From Candidatus Methylomirabilis sp. (GTDB taxonomy: Bacteria > Methylomirabilota > Methylomirabilia > Methylomirabilales > Methylomirabilaceae), in contig NZ_JAQUOY010000003.1 in assembly GCF_028716865.1 (NCBI RefSeq), positions 62,001 to 126,000 of the forward strand: a stretch of DNA of 64,000 nucleotides. The letters are read 5' to 3'. How positions within the stretch are numbered: position 1 is the first letter of the stretch; every line of letters starts with the position of its first letter. The notes beneath the pieces were generated by a model, which saw only the letters and a list, made by a program, of their open reading frames with translations, was not told the origin of the DNA and did no database searches. This document shows positions 44,248 to 52,693 of the stretch, piece by piece. Both the position numbers and the translations under genes were made by a program.

Positions 44248-45253
44248 CTATCTTTCCAGTCTTGACCCCATGGATCACCCGCTGGACCATATAGATCGGT
44301 TTGTGCTGCGTTTCGTGATAGACTCGTGCCACCATTTCACCGAGCAGGCCCATGCCCACCAGTTGCACCCCAAGAATCAGGAGGAGGATCGCGAGCAGCA
44401 AGAGCGGTCGTCCGCCGATCTGTTGGCCCATGATCAGCTTGAGACCGGCCAGATACAGGAGTAACCCTCCGCCGATGGTTCCAACAGTAAGCCCTAATCC
44501 CCCGAAGATCTGAATCGGGGTCGTGCTGAATCGGAGGAGGAATTTGACGGCAATCAGATCCAGGAGGACCCTCACCGTTCGTGCGATGGAGTACTTGGAG
44601 CGTCCGAAACGTCTGGGTCGGTGATTCGTCTTGATCTCGGCGATAGAAATCCCCATCCAACTGGCAATGGCGGGGATGAAGCGATGCAACTCACCGTACA
44701 GCCGAAGATTCTCCACCACCACCCGTCGATAGGCCTTCAATGTACATCCGTAGTCATGAAGCCGAATGCCGGTTGTCACGGAGATGAGCCAGTTTGCAAG
44801 CATGGACGGTAGCCGCCTGGAGAGGAAGGGATCCTTGCGATCGGCCCTCCAGCCGCTGACGACGTCGTAGTCCTGGATCAACTCCAGCAGCCTCGGGATA
44901 TCGGCCGGATCGTTCTGGAGGTCCCCATCGAGGGTCACAATCACGTCGCCCTTGGCGTGGTCAAAGCCGGCGGACAAGGCAGCCGTCTGCCCGAAGTTTC
45001 GTCGAAGTACCACCACCCTCCAGCGTAAATCGTCCTTCACGATCGCCTCAAGGACGGCAAGCGTCCGATCGGTGCTGCCATCGTCCACAGCGATCACCTC
45101 GTAGGGTTGTCTGAAATCACCCAGAGCCGTGACGATCTGGTCGTGGAGGGGCCGGACGTTTTCTTCTTCGTTACAAAAGGGGATAACGATGGACAGCCAC
45201 GGTGCCCGCTGAAGATCGTGGTTCACGGCGCATGGAGGTGAGGCGTCACTCAT
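44228..45253 (-). CDS. Polyprenyl-phosphate glycosyltransferase (GT2, DPM1/ArnC/GtrB-like)
   Basis: A 341-residue protein. The GT2 domain covers residues about 15-235, with LSIVIPFCNEEENVRPL, VDDGSTDRTL, LRRNFGQTAALSAGFDHA, TLDGDLQNDP (DxD-type) and RRFGRSKY. Two C-terminal helices (about 240-310) anchor it. It should transfer a sugar from a nucleotide donor to undecaprenyl phosphate for use by the GT83 enzyme upstream in the same operon. A mild feature is the two-TM tail of ArnC/GtrB type. Sugar identity unknown. Confidence 0.9.
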   Translation of the reverse strand: MSDASPPCAVNHDLQRAPWLSIVIPFCNEEENVRPLHDQIVTALGDFRQPYEVIAVDDGSTDRTLAVLEAIVKDDLRWRVVVLRRNFGQTAALSAGFDHAKGDVIVTLDGDLQNDPADIPRLLELIQDYDVVSGWRADRKDPFLSRRLPSMLANWLISVTTGIRLHDYGCTLKAYRRVVVENLRLYGELHRFIPAIASWMGISIAEIKTNHRPRRFGRSKYSIARTVRVLLDLIAVKFLLRFSTTPIQIFGGLGLTVGTIGGGLLLYLAGLKLIMGQQIGGRPLLLLAILLLILGVQLVGMGLLGEMVARVYHETQHKPIYMVQRVIHGVKTGKIDAEASQ

Positions 45254-46810
45254 CTAGTACCCGAGCTGCTGAACCGGGGGGAATCCCCGGAAACCATAGC
45301 AGCGAAAGATTGACCACGAGTCAAGAGCATGCTCCTTCACGACAGTCGAGAGGTGGGTTGGCCGCTCCAGTTTCACCATATCGAAGGAGCGGAGGACCGC
45401 ATCAGGGGGACCAGTCGACCGATCCGTCACAAAGATGGCGTCCCAACCTCGAACCTCCTCGGTTCCTCTCCATACGTCAAACTGGTTCATTCGTCGCCCG
45501 AGTTGGATGTTGTAGGTGTTCGGATGGACCGGCATATAGAACATAATCTCACTGGCAACCTGATATCGGTCGCTGAAGAGAAACGTCGGTCTGCTCCGAC
45601 TCATCGCTTGATAGATTTCATCGACCTGCGTTCCAAGCTCCGCCCATCCTCTGAGGCGCCTGGTCATGTCGAGTTTGTGAGGAAGCGGCAGGCCGACCGA
45701 GGCAAGCGCGTGCGGAAAGTGACCAATGGCGCTGACGAGGAATCCGGTCAGCAAAGCGCCGACGAAAAGGGCGCGACTGCGCGTCCATCGCCTGACAGAG
45801 TAACCCTGGGCCGGTGAGCCTGATCGCCATTTGACGGCTGCTATGACCGCAGCAACAAAGGCCGGCGCAGCCCAGTTTGCCTGTACCTTGGTCCACAGGC
45901 TTATGATGACGCAGGCGAGCAGCAGGGGCACGGAGGCACAGAAGAGAAACAATGAGGTATCATCATCATTACGTCTGGCAAGTCCGGTCCGTCCGACCCC
46001 CCAAAGTCCGAACACGAGTACAACGAACAGTATAGGGGTCACCACACCCACCTGGGATGCCACAAATTCCCCCAGACTTTTCAGCGGCATCACTCTCCCC
46101 TTTCCAGCTCCAAGCTGCTCCAGGAGGTGACGAAACGAGACCAAATTGTGTGTCGCGTTCCAATATAGAACAGGGGTAAAGAGGAGGAGCCCCACCCCGA
46201 GCGCCAGGTAGGGACCCGCCCGCCGCATCCAGAACCGATGGTTTCGGGATGCTACAAGATACAGGAAAATCTGTGGCACCATGATGGCCATCGTGTATTT
46301 GCTGAGCAGACCAAGGCCGAGGCCGATCCCCGCGAGGAGCCACCAGGCGTTGCCGTTTGCTGTGAGAGCGCGGTGGATCAGCAACAGCGTGAGAGACCAA
46401 AAGAAAACCAGCGGCGCATCGATCGTCATCAGGATCGAGCCCGCCTCGTACAGCGGCATGGCGGCAAGGAGCAGCACCGCTTCCAGAGCAGCCCATCTGG
46501 AGCGACACAGCCGATCTGCCAACTGGAAGGTAAGCCAGGCGGTTCCAGTCGAAAGCAGGACCGCAGGGAGTCGGACAAACAACTCGGTGTCGCCCCCCAA
46601 CCGGGTAGACAGGGCGATGAGGTAGGCCACCATCGGCCCTTTGCTATAGTAGCTCCAGTCCAGTTGCCTCGACCAGACCCAATAGTGTGCCTCGTCTGGC
46701 GCCAGATTGAACCGGCCGGAGTTGATGAACCAGAGGTGAAAGGCGGCGACGAGGCCAAGGAAGAAAAGGAGCAACAGCGACGTCTGCCGGTCACTTACCG
46801 GGTACGCCAA
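45254..46810 (-). CDS. ArnT/PMT-type membrane glycosyltransferase (GT39/GT83)
   Basis: A 518-residue protein with 10-12 predicted membrane helices. The acidic motif NLAPDEAHYWVWSRQLDWSY in the first periplasmic loop holds the Asp-Glu needed by GT-C enzymes, and SKGPMVAYLIAL follows. This pattern is typical of dolichyl/polyprenyl-phosphate-mannose and ArnT-like transferases that move a sugar from lipid carrier to lipid A, glycan or protein on the periplasmic side. It directly abuts the GT2 gene (1-base spacing) that likely makes its donor. The acceptor is inferred to be LPS, given the lipid A block nearby. Confidence 0.87.
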   Translation of the reverse strand: MAYPVSDRQTSLLLLFFLGLVAAFHLWFINSGRFNLAPDEAHYWVWSRQLDWSYYSKGPMVAYLIALSTRLGGDTELFVRLPAVLLSTGTAWLTFQLADRLCRSRWAALEAVLLLAAMPLYEAGSILMTIDAPLVFFWSLTLLLIHRALTANGNAWWLLAGIGLGLGLLSKYTMAIMVPQIFLYLVASRNHRFWMRRAGPYLALGVGLLLFTPVLYWNATHNLVSFRHLLEQLGAGKGRVMPLKSLGEFVASQVGVVTPILFVVLVFGLWGVGRTGLARRNDDDTSLFLFCASVPLLLACVIISLWTKVQANWAAPAFVAAVIAAVKWRSGSPAQGYSVRRWTRSRALFVGALLTGFLVSAIGHFPHALASVGLPLPHKLDMTRRLRGWAELGTQVDEIYQAMSRSRPTFLFSDRYQVASEIMFYMPVHPNTYNIQLGRRMNQFDVWRGTEEVRGWDAIFVTDRSTGPPDAVLRSFDMVKLERPTHLSTVVKEHALDSWSIFRCYGFRGFPPVQQLGY

Positions 46811-46856
46811 ATTTGTGAACGATTCCCTGGAGTAAGGGGACTGTGATATGGGGAGT

Positions 46857-47363
46857 TCAGGAGCGGTGCTTTTGAAGCGTGCGATCTTTTTCCTCCACTT
46901 CAGAGGCCAGAGCCTCCTTGAACGAGCGGAGTTTCACCCGGAGGGCCTCATCCGACAGCGCCAGGATCTCAGCGGCCAGGATCGCAGCGTTTTTGGCCCC
47001 CGCCTCACCGATAGCCATGGTTGCAACCGGAACCCCCCCAGGCATCTGGACGATGGAGAGTAGCGCGTCGAGACCCTTGAGCGAGCTGGAGGCCAGTGGC
47101 ACACCGATGACCGGGAGCGTCGTCTGGCCCGCGATAACGCCCGCGAGGTGCGCCGCGGCGCCGGCGCCGGCGATGATCACCTTGATTCCTCGCGCCTCGG
47201 CTTGCCGGACATAGTCCAGCGTCGCGTGAAGGGAACGATGGGCGGAGCTGATTTTGAGTTCGAACGGGATCCCGAATCGCTCCAGCGACTTGGCGGTGAG
47301 TTCCATCACTGCCAGATCGGAGTCGCTGCCCATGACGATCCCGACTAGGGGGTACGTGGCCAT
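46857..47363 (-). CDS. purE: N5-carboxyaminoimidazole ribonucleotide mutase
   Basis: Rearranges N5-CAIR to CAIR in purine synthesis. The 168-residue class I PurE has [25 protein letters not shown] and [25 protein letters not shown], then [16 protein letters not shown] 47363 is chosen, four bases after the purD stop; an upstream ATG would overlap purD. It comes last in purN-purH-purD-purE on the minus strand. purK is not in the window. Confidence 0.95.
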   Translation of the reverse strand: MATYPLVGIVMGSDSDLAVMELTAKSLERFGIPFELKISSAHRSLHATLDYVRQAEARGIKVIIAGAGAAAHLAGVIAGQTTLPVIGVPLASSSLKGLDALLSIVQMPGGVPVATMAIGEAGAKNAAILAAEILALSDEALRVKLRSFKEALASEVEEKDRTLQKHRS

Positions 47364-47367
47364 ACTG

Positions 47368-48645
47368 TTATGAAACCCTGGCGAGGGCGCGAACACCGAT
47401 GTCGGTCCGGTAGTGTGCGCCTTCCCAATGGATCTTCTTCACCGCCCGGTAGGTGGTAGCGATCGCCCCCGGGATGTCTCGTCCGAGGCCGGTGATACCC
47501 AGGACCCGTCCGCCGCCTGTAACGACTTGGCCTTTCGTGCGGTTTGTCCCGGCGTGGAAGATCATGACGCCAGGCTCGGCAGCCGCTTCCTCGATTCCGG
47601 CGATCAGAGCGCCTTGGTTGTACGGGCCGGGATAGCCTCTTGAGGTCATGACCACGCAGACGCTTGCGTCAGGCTTCCAATCTATCGTCTGATTCCGCAA
47701 TCGGCCGTCTACGACCGCCTCCAGTAGCGGAACCAGGTCAGACTTCATCCGCAGGAGCAGCGGTTGCGTTTCAGGGTCGCCGAGTCTGGCGTTGAACTCG
47801 AGCACCTTGATCTCGCCTGCCCTGATCATCAGGCCGGCATAGAGGACGCCTTTGTATGGTCGTCCTTCCGCCGCCATCCCTCTGACAGCCGGGATCATGA
47901 CCTGTTCCATGACTGCCTGATGGATCGGCTCGGTGATGGCCGGCGCAGGGGAGTAGGCGCCCATACCGCCGGTATTTGGGCCCTGGTCGTCATTGAACAC
48001 GCGCTTATGATCCTGAGATGATGCCAGAGGCAAGACAGCGTCTCCGTCGGTCAACACGTGGAAAGAGACCTCCTCTCCCTCCAGGTACTCCTCGATCACG
48101 ATCCGCTCACCGGCGTCGCCAAAGAGACGCTCCTCCATGATCTTCTTGACCGCGTCCAGCGCCTCGGACAACTCGAAACAGACGATGGCCCCCTTTCCCG
48201 CCGCCAGGCCATCGGCCTTCACGACCAGGGGGGCGCCGATCTCTTGGATATATCGCTTGGCGTCATCTACCCGATAGAAGGACTGGAAGAAGCCGGTGGG
48301 GATATGGTACTTCTTCATGAAGCTCTTGGCGAAGACCTTGCTTCCCTCAACGAGGGCAGCATCCTTCCGAGGCCCGAAGATGCGGAGTCCGCGGCGTTCG
48401 AATTCATCTACGATCCCAAGAGTCAGCGGGAGCTCCGGCCCCACGACGCTGAGGTCGATCCGTTTCCGCTCGGCGAAATCGGCCAGGAGGCGGATATCGG
48501 AGCTGCTGACCTCCACGCACTCAGCCACCTCGCTCATCCCGACGTTTCCTGGCGCGGCCCAAACCTTCGCTACCTTCGGACTCTGAGCGATCTTCCATGC
48601 GAGGGCATGTTCTCTACCGCCTGAACCGATCACGAGAACCTGCAT
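47368..48645 (-). CDS. purD: Phosphoribosylamine-glycine ligase
   Basis: An ATP-grasp enzyme that makes GAR in the second step of purine synthesis. The 425-residue protein begins [19 protein letters not shown], then [49 protein letters not shown] and [16 protein letters not shown] 48645, with ACAGGAA upstream, fits the family start; longer in-frame forms (ATG 48669 or 48732) would overlap purH and add a non-conserved N-terminus. Confidence 0.96.
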   Translation of the reverse strand: MQVLVIGSGGREHALAWKIAQSPKVAKVWAAPGNVGMSEVAECVEVSSSDIRLLADFAERKRIDLSVVGPELPLTLGIVDEFERRGLRIFGPRKDAALVEGSKVFAKSFMKKYHIPTGFFQSFYRVDDAKRYIQEIGAPLVVKADGLAAGKGAIVCFELSEALDAVKKIMEERLFGDAGERIVIEEYLEGEEVSFHVLTDGDAVLPLASSQDHKRVFNDDQGPNTGGMGAYSPAPAITEPIHQAVMEQVMIPAVRGMAAEGRPYKGVLYAGLMIRAGEIKVLEFNARLGDPETQPLLLRMKSDLVPLLEAVVDGRLRNQTIDWKPDASVCVVMTSRGYPGPYNQGALIAGIEEAAAEPGVMIFHAGTNRTKGQVVTGGGRVLGITGLGRDIPGAIATTYRAVKKIHWEGAHYRTDIGVRALARVS

Positions 48646-48679
48646 TGGCGTTCCTGTCTGTCGCTTCATGGCCCAGGTA

Positions 48680-50284
48680 TCAATGTCGGAAGTGTCGAAT
48701 ACCGGTGAAGACCATTGCGATGCCGGCCTCATCCGCCGCCTGGATCACCTCAGCATCACGGATGGAGCCGCCCGGCTGGATGATTGCGGTCACGCCCGCC
48801 TCGGCTGCCACATCCACCCCGTCCCGAAACGGAAAGAACGCATCTGACGCGAGCACCGTTCCCTTGGTGGATGAGACGGCCTTCATCACAGCCAGCCGGC
48901 AGGCATCAACCCGGCTCATCTGCCCGGCGCCGATCCCTACCGTGGCGCAGTCGTTTGTCAGAACGATCGCGTTCGACTTCACGTACTTTGCTACCCTCCA
49001 GGCGAACCGAAGCGCTCGCATTTCGATCGTAGTAGGCTCGCGGCGGGTCACGATGCGAAGGGTGCCGGAGTCCAGATCGATCTGATCACGTTCCTGTGCC
49101 AGTATCCCGCCAACGATCGGCCGCAGCTCTCGGGCCGCTCGATCAGGGGACGTCGTTTCTGGCCACGGTTCGATCAGTAAGAGTCGAAGGGCCTTCTTTT
49201 CTTTCAGGATGGCGAGCGCTGCTTCATGGTATCCCGGTGCAACAACCGCCTCCACGAAGGTAGCAACCAGCTCGCACGCAGTCTCGACGTCCACCGGGCG
49301 GTTGAGCCCAAGGACCCCGCCGTAGGCCGAGGTCGGATCTGCGGCCAGGGCGCGCTGATACGCTTCGCTCAGCCGGGAACCGATACCAACGCCACAGGGA
49401 TTCGAATGTTTGACGATGACGCTGACAGGCTCATCGAATCCTTTAGCCAGGGCAAAGGCTGCGTCAAGGTCCAGGAGATTATTGAACGAGAGTTCCTTCC
49501 CCTGCAGCAACTTGGCCCCCGCTACGGAAGGCTCACTCACGAGGGCGTCGCAATACAGGGCCGCCTGCTGGTGCGGGTTCTCGCCGTAACGGAGTTGCTT
49601 CACTCTGACCAGGCGGAGATCGAGTCGACCGGGGAGTACGGTTTCATCTGCCTCGCCGCATTGCCGCTGCAGATACGCGGCGATCAGCGCGTCGTAACGA
49701 GCGACGTGCGCGAAGGCCTTTGTCGCTAAATGGAGCCGACGGGTCCGCGACAGGCAGCCATGTGCTTGCCGCAGTTCCGTGCCAACCGTGGTGTAATCGG
49801 CGGGATCAACGACGATCGCAACATCCTCGAAATTTTTCGCAGTAGCTCGGATGAGGCTTGGTCCGCCGATATCGATCTGCTCGATGGCCTCTTCGAAGGA
49901 GGCGTCCGTTCTGGCAACAGTGGCCTCGAAGGGATACAGATTGACGACGACGAGATCGATGGGCGGAATGCCGAATTTGTGCAGTTGCCGCTGGTGCTCC
50001 GGGTCGCGTCGCCTCGCCAAGACGCCGGCATGAATCCTCGGGTGGAGTGTCTTGACTCGCCCATCCAACATTTCCGGGAAGCCTGTGATGTCGGCCACAT
50101 CGACCACCGGGATATTGGCGTCCCGCAGGGCGCGAGCCGTTCCGCCGGTGGAGACAATCTCAATAGAGAGGCTAGACAGAGCCGATGCCAGTTCAATCAG
50201 CCCGGCTTTATCGGAGACGCTGATCAGAGCTCGCCGAACCGGCGCTAACCCCTTATTGTCTATTCGCTCGTTCGAAACCGTCAT
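48680..50284 (-). CDS. purH: Bifunctional AICAR formyltransferase / IMP cyclohydrolase
   Basis: Performs the last two steps of IMP synthesis. The 534-residue protein has the MGS-like cyclohydrolase domain (RALISVSDKAGLIELASAL, STGGTARALRD, MLDGRVKTLHPRIHAG, to about residue 200) and the formyltransferase domain (RYGENPHQQAALY, KHSNPCGVGIG with the catalytic Lys-His, SDAFFPFRDGVDVAAEAGV). It overlaps purN by four bases. Confidence 0.97.
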   Translation of the reverse strand: MTVSNERIDNKGLAPVRRALISVSDKAGLIELASALSSLSIEIVSTGGTARALRDANIPVVDVADITGFPEMLDGRVKTLHPRIHAGVLARRRDPEHQRQLHKFGIPPIDLVVVNLYPFEATVARTDASFEEAIEQIDIGGPSLIRATAKNFEDVAIVVDPADYTTVGTELRQAHGCLSRTRRLHLATKAFAHVARYDALIAAYLQRQCGEADETVLPGRLDLRLVRVKQLRYGENPHQQAALYCDALVSEPSVAGAKLLQGKELSFNNLLDLDAAFALAKGFDEPVSVIVKHSNPCGVGIGSRLSEAYQRALAADPTSAYGGVLGLNRPVDVETACELVATFVEAVVAPGYHEAALAILKEKKALRLLLIEPWPETTSPDRAARELRPIVGGILAQERDQIDLDSGTLRIVTRREPTTIEMRALRFAWRVAKYVKSNAIVLTNDCATVGIGAGQMSRVDACRLAVMKAVSSTKGTVLASDAFFPFRDGVDVAAEAGVTAIIQPGGSIRDAEVIQAADEAGIAMVFTGIRHFRH

Positions 50285-50946
50285 GGATTTATGGCTCCCC
50301 AGGCTTGCTTTTCCTGTTGCTGTGGGGTATCGGTTCCATGGCAGAGCACCCGACGACCGCGAATCTCCAACCGCCCTTCGGCGAAGAGTTGGATCGCTCG
50401 CGGATAGATCCGGTGTTCGTACGCGAGGATCCTGGCTGAGAGGTCCTCTTCGGTGTCATTGTCCAGCACCGGGACCACCGCTTGAATGATAATGGGACCG
50501 GTATCGACCCCCTCGTCCACAAAGTGGACGGTGCAGCCGGAAAACTTCAGCCCGTACTGCAGCGCCTTGCGCTGAACATGCAGTCCAGGGAAGGCAGGGA
50601 GGAGCGCGGGGTGAATATTCATGATTCTGTTTTTATAGGCCTCAACAAAGGAAGGGCTTAGCAGGCGCATGTAGCCTGCCAGACACACCAGCTCCACATC
50701 GCGCTTCCGCAGCAGGTCGAGAACCGCTGCATCGAAGTCATTCCTCGTACGGTGCCGAGTTGAGTCGATAAAGGCTGCCTCGATTCCATATCGACGACCC
50801 CGTTCGAGGGCGTAAGCCTCTGCCACGTCACTGATGACGATAGCGACAACCGCATTGATCTGACCGGCCTCACAGGCGTTGACGATTGCTTGTAGGTTAC
50901 TTCCTCGACCGGAAGCCAGCACACCAAGTCTGAGTTGCCGCTTCAT
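50281..50946 (-). CDS. purN: Phosphoribosylglycinamide formyltransferase
   Basis: Transfers a formyl group from 10-formyl-THF to GAR. The 221-residue protein has LGVLASGRGSNLQAIVNACE, LAGYMRLLSPSFV, MNIHPALLPAFPG (catalytic Asn-His) and GCTVHFVDEGVDTGPIIIQ (catalytic Asp). First gene of the minus-strand purine operon. Its promoter must lie in the gap shared with the Rrf2 regulator, to the left of the repeat element. Confidence 0.96.
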   Translation of the reverse strand: MKRQLRLGVLASGRGSNLQAIVNACEAGQINAVVAIVISDVAEAYALERGRRYGIEAAFIDSTRHRTRNDFDAAVLDLLRKRDVELVCLAGYMRLLSPSFVEAYKNRIMNIHPALLPAFPGLHVQRKALQYGLKFSGCTVHFVDEGVDTGPIIIQAVVPVLDNDTEEDLSARILAYEHRIYPRAIQLFAEGRLEIRGRRVLCHGTDTPQQQEKQAWGAINP

Positions 50947-50958
50947 GTTCTCCCATGG

Positions 50959-51072
50959 GTCATTGCGAGCCGAAGGCGAAGCAATACCACCGTTCTTCGT
51001 CCGGTTCTTTCATCGCGGCGACGCACATCAAAACTGAAAGATTGCTTCGGTCGCGCCGCTCCTCGCAATGAC
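50959..51072. repeat. Inverted-repeat element with TCATTGCGAG ends
   Basis: GTCATTGCGAG (50959-50969) and CTCGCAATGAC (51062-51072) are perfect inverted ends of a 114-base element, with further internal pairing GAAGCAAT/ATTGCTTC. It matches the general look of a widespread non-autonomous repeat with TCATTGCGAG termini. It lies between purN and the sulfur-island regulator. Confidence 0.75.
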
Positions 51073-51199
51073 GCGCGAAGCGAGACTTTCACGCCAACGA
51101 TAGCAGAAAGGGAAGTAATGAGCAAGAGGATTATAGCAACTTACTGGCGGTGAATAGTCATGTAATTTTCCAATATAAATCTGAGGTTACAAAAAATTC

Positions 51200-51228
51200 T
51201 TGACATGGTTCTGCGGGAACGTTATAAA
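51200..51228 (+). promoter_or_regulatory. Strong promoter of Rrf2 regulator and sulfur operon
   Basis: An exact TTGACA (51200-51205), a 17-base spacer and TATAAA (51223-51228) lie 50 bases before the Rrf2 start. Unusually for this window, the region is AT-rich. Confidence 0.8.
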
Positions 51229-51261
51229 TACCGAGTAACTCAATCGACTTAATCGGTATTT
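51226..51261. promoter_or_regulatory. Perfect 9-bp dyad overlapping the -10: probable Rrf2 operator
   Basis: AAATACCGA (51226-51234) and TCGGTATTT (51253-51261) are exact inverted repeats 18 bases apart. The left arm overlaps the -10 hexamer and the right arm the start region, so a bound repressor would block transcription of the downstream Rrf2 gene (autoregulation) and the cys genes. Confidence 0.7.
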
Positions 51262-51277
51262 GCCATAGTGAGACGAT

Positions 51278-51727
51278 ATGCGGGTATCAACAAAGGGCGA
51301 CTACGCGACACGAGCCATGCAAGATTTGGCTCTCCATTACGAGGAGGGGCCGATTCAAATCGAGGAGATCGCCCGACGGCAACATCTGCCGGCTCGTTAC
51401 CTGGAACAGATCCTGTTGAGTCTCAAACGAGCCGGGTTCGTGGAAAGCAAGCGGGGAATGAGTGGGGGCTATTACCTGGCAAAGCCTCCCAGAGAGATTA
51501 CAATCGGGGCCATTATCAGGGCGATGGAGGGTCCAATCGTGCCGATCTTCTGTGTCGAGAGTGGGCCGCGCGAGATCTGCATCGAGGAGCCTCATTGCTC
51601 CCTGCGAGACATCTGGGCCGATGTGCGTGACGCCGTCGCACAGATCGTGGATCGGACTACACTCGAAGACCTCTGCCAACGGTTCCGGACGAAACAGGAG
51701 CGGCAGAGGGTCAGTTATCAGATCTGA
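51278..51727 (+). CDS. Rrf2-family transcriptional regulator of sulfur genes
   Basis: A 149-residue winged-helix regulator. It has STKGDYATRAMQDLALHY, IEEIARRQHLPARYLEQIL (recognition helix), and RGMSGGYYLAKPPREITIG (wing), as in IscR, NsrR and CymR. Three Cys follow in the C-terminal third (IFC, EIC, PHC; spacing X8 then X5). This is close to but not the same as the IscR-type cluster ligands (X5, X5), so Fe-S binding is possible. As in CymR/CysR systems, the gene is next to cysK, pointing to control by cysteine or Fe-S status. The 51226-51261 dyad is its probable operator. Confidence 0.88.
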   Translation: MRVSTKGDYATRAMQDLALHYEEGPIQIEEIARRQHLPARYLEQILLSLKRAGFVESKRGMSGGYYLAKPPREITIGAIIRAMEGPIVPIFCVESGPREICIEEPHCSLRDIWADVRDAVAQIVDRTTLEDLCQRFRTKQERQRVSYQI

Positions 51728-51759
51728 ACGATCTACAACGTCCGGAGATTGACGCGTAG

Positions 51760-52674
51760 ATGCCACGAGTTGTTCGAAATATCCTGGAACTGATAGGCGA
51801 TACCCCGCTGGTCCAGTTGCAGCGGATCCCGCGTCCCGGGTCGGCCCGAGTTCTTGGGAAGCTGGAGTCGCTCAATCCGGGCGGAAGCGTGAAGGATCGG
51901 ATCGCCTTTGCGATGGTCGAGGAGGCCGAGCGGAGCGGGCGTCTGAAGCCGGGCGACACAATCGTTGAGCCGACGTCCGGCAATACCGGGATCGGGCTGG
52001 CGATGGTGGCCGCCGTCAAGGGGTACCGCCTGATCCTGACGATGCCTGAGGACATGAGTGCGGAGCGGCGAAAACTGGTCGGTCGATTCGGCGCCGAGGT
52101 GATCCTGACCCCTGCCATTGAGGGGATGAGCGGGGCCGTCTATGCGGCAGAATCGCTCGTGGCGCAACATCCCGAGTACTTTATGCCGCAACAGTTTGTA
52201 AATCCGGCCAACCCGGCGATCCACCGCGTCACCACGGCGCAAGAGATTCTGAAAGCGACTGAGGGACAGATCGATGCCTTTGTCGCCGGTGTCGGGACCG
52301 GCGGGACGATTACCGGGGTGGGTGAGGTGTTGAAAAGGGAAGTTCCTGACGTTCAGGTAGTCGCGGTGGAACCGGCCAGATCCCCCGTGTTGCAGGGAGG
52401 CAGGGCCAGGCCGCACGGTATCCAGGGAATCGGCGCGAGCTTTGTCCCAGGCGTGCTGGACATCCAAGTAATTGATGAGATTATTGCTGTTGAGGACGAG
52501 GACGCCTATCGGATGGTGTCTCGCCTGAGCAGAGAGGAAGGCCTCCTGGTGGGGATCTCAGCCGGGGCCAACGTCTTTGCCTCGACAGTGGTTGCCGAAC
52601 GGCTTGGGACCGGAAAGGTTGTGGTGACCATCCTCCCCGACACAGGGGAGCGGTACCTGTCGGTCCCACTCTGA
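51760..52674 (+). CDS. cysK: Cysteine synthase A (O-acetylserine sulfhydrylase)
   Basis: A PLP fold-type II enzyme that makes cysteine from O-acetylserine and sulfide. The 304-residue protein has the PLP lysine in NPGGSVKDRIAFAMVEEAE, VEPTSGNTGIGLAMVAA, GTGGTITGVGEVLK (phosphate loop) and GISAGANVFAS. It follows the Rrf2 gene by 32 bases and precedes the carrier-E1 fusion by 19. It differs clearly from the second synthase at 55472, and its features fit the sulfide-using CysK branch. Confidence 0.93.
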   Translation: MPRVVRNILELIGDTPLVQLQRIPRPGSARVLGKLESLNPGGSVKDRIAFAMVEEAERSGRLKPGDTIVEPTSGNTGIGLAMVAAVKGYRLILTMPEDMSAERRKLVGRFGAEVILTPAIEGMSGAVYAAESLVAQHPEYFMPQQFVNPANPAIHRVTTAQEILKATEGQIDAFVAGVGTGGTITGVGEVLKREVPDVQVVAVEPARSPVLQGGRARPHGIQGIGASFVPGVLDIQVIDEIIAVEDEDAYRMVSRLSREEGLLVGISAGANVFASTVVAERLGTGKVVVTILPDTGERYLSVPL

Positions 52675-52693
52675 TCTATAAGGGAGCAAACGC

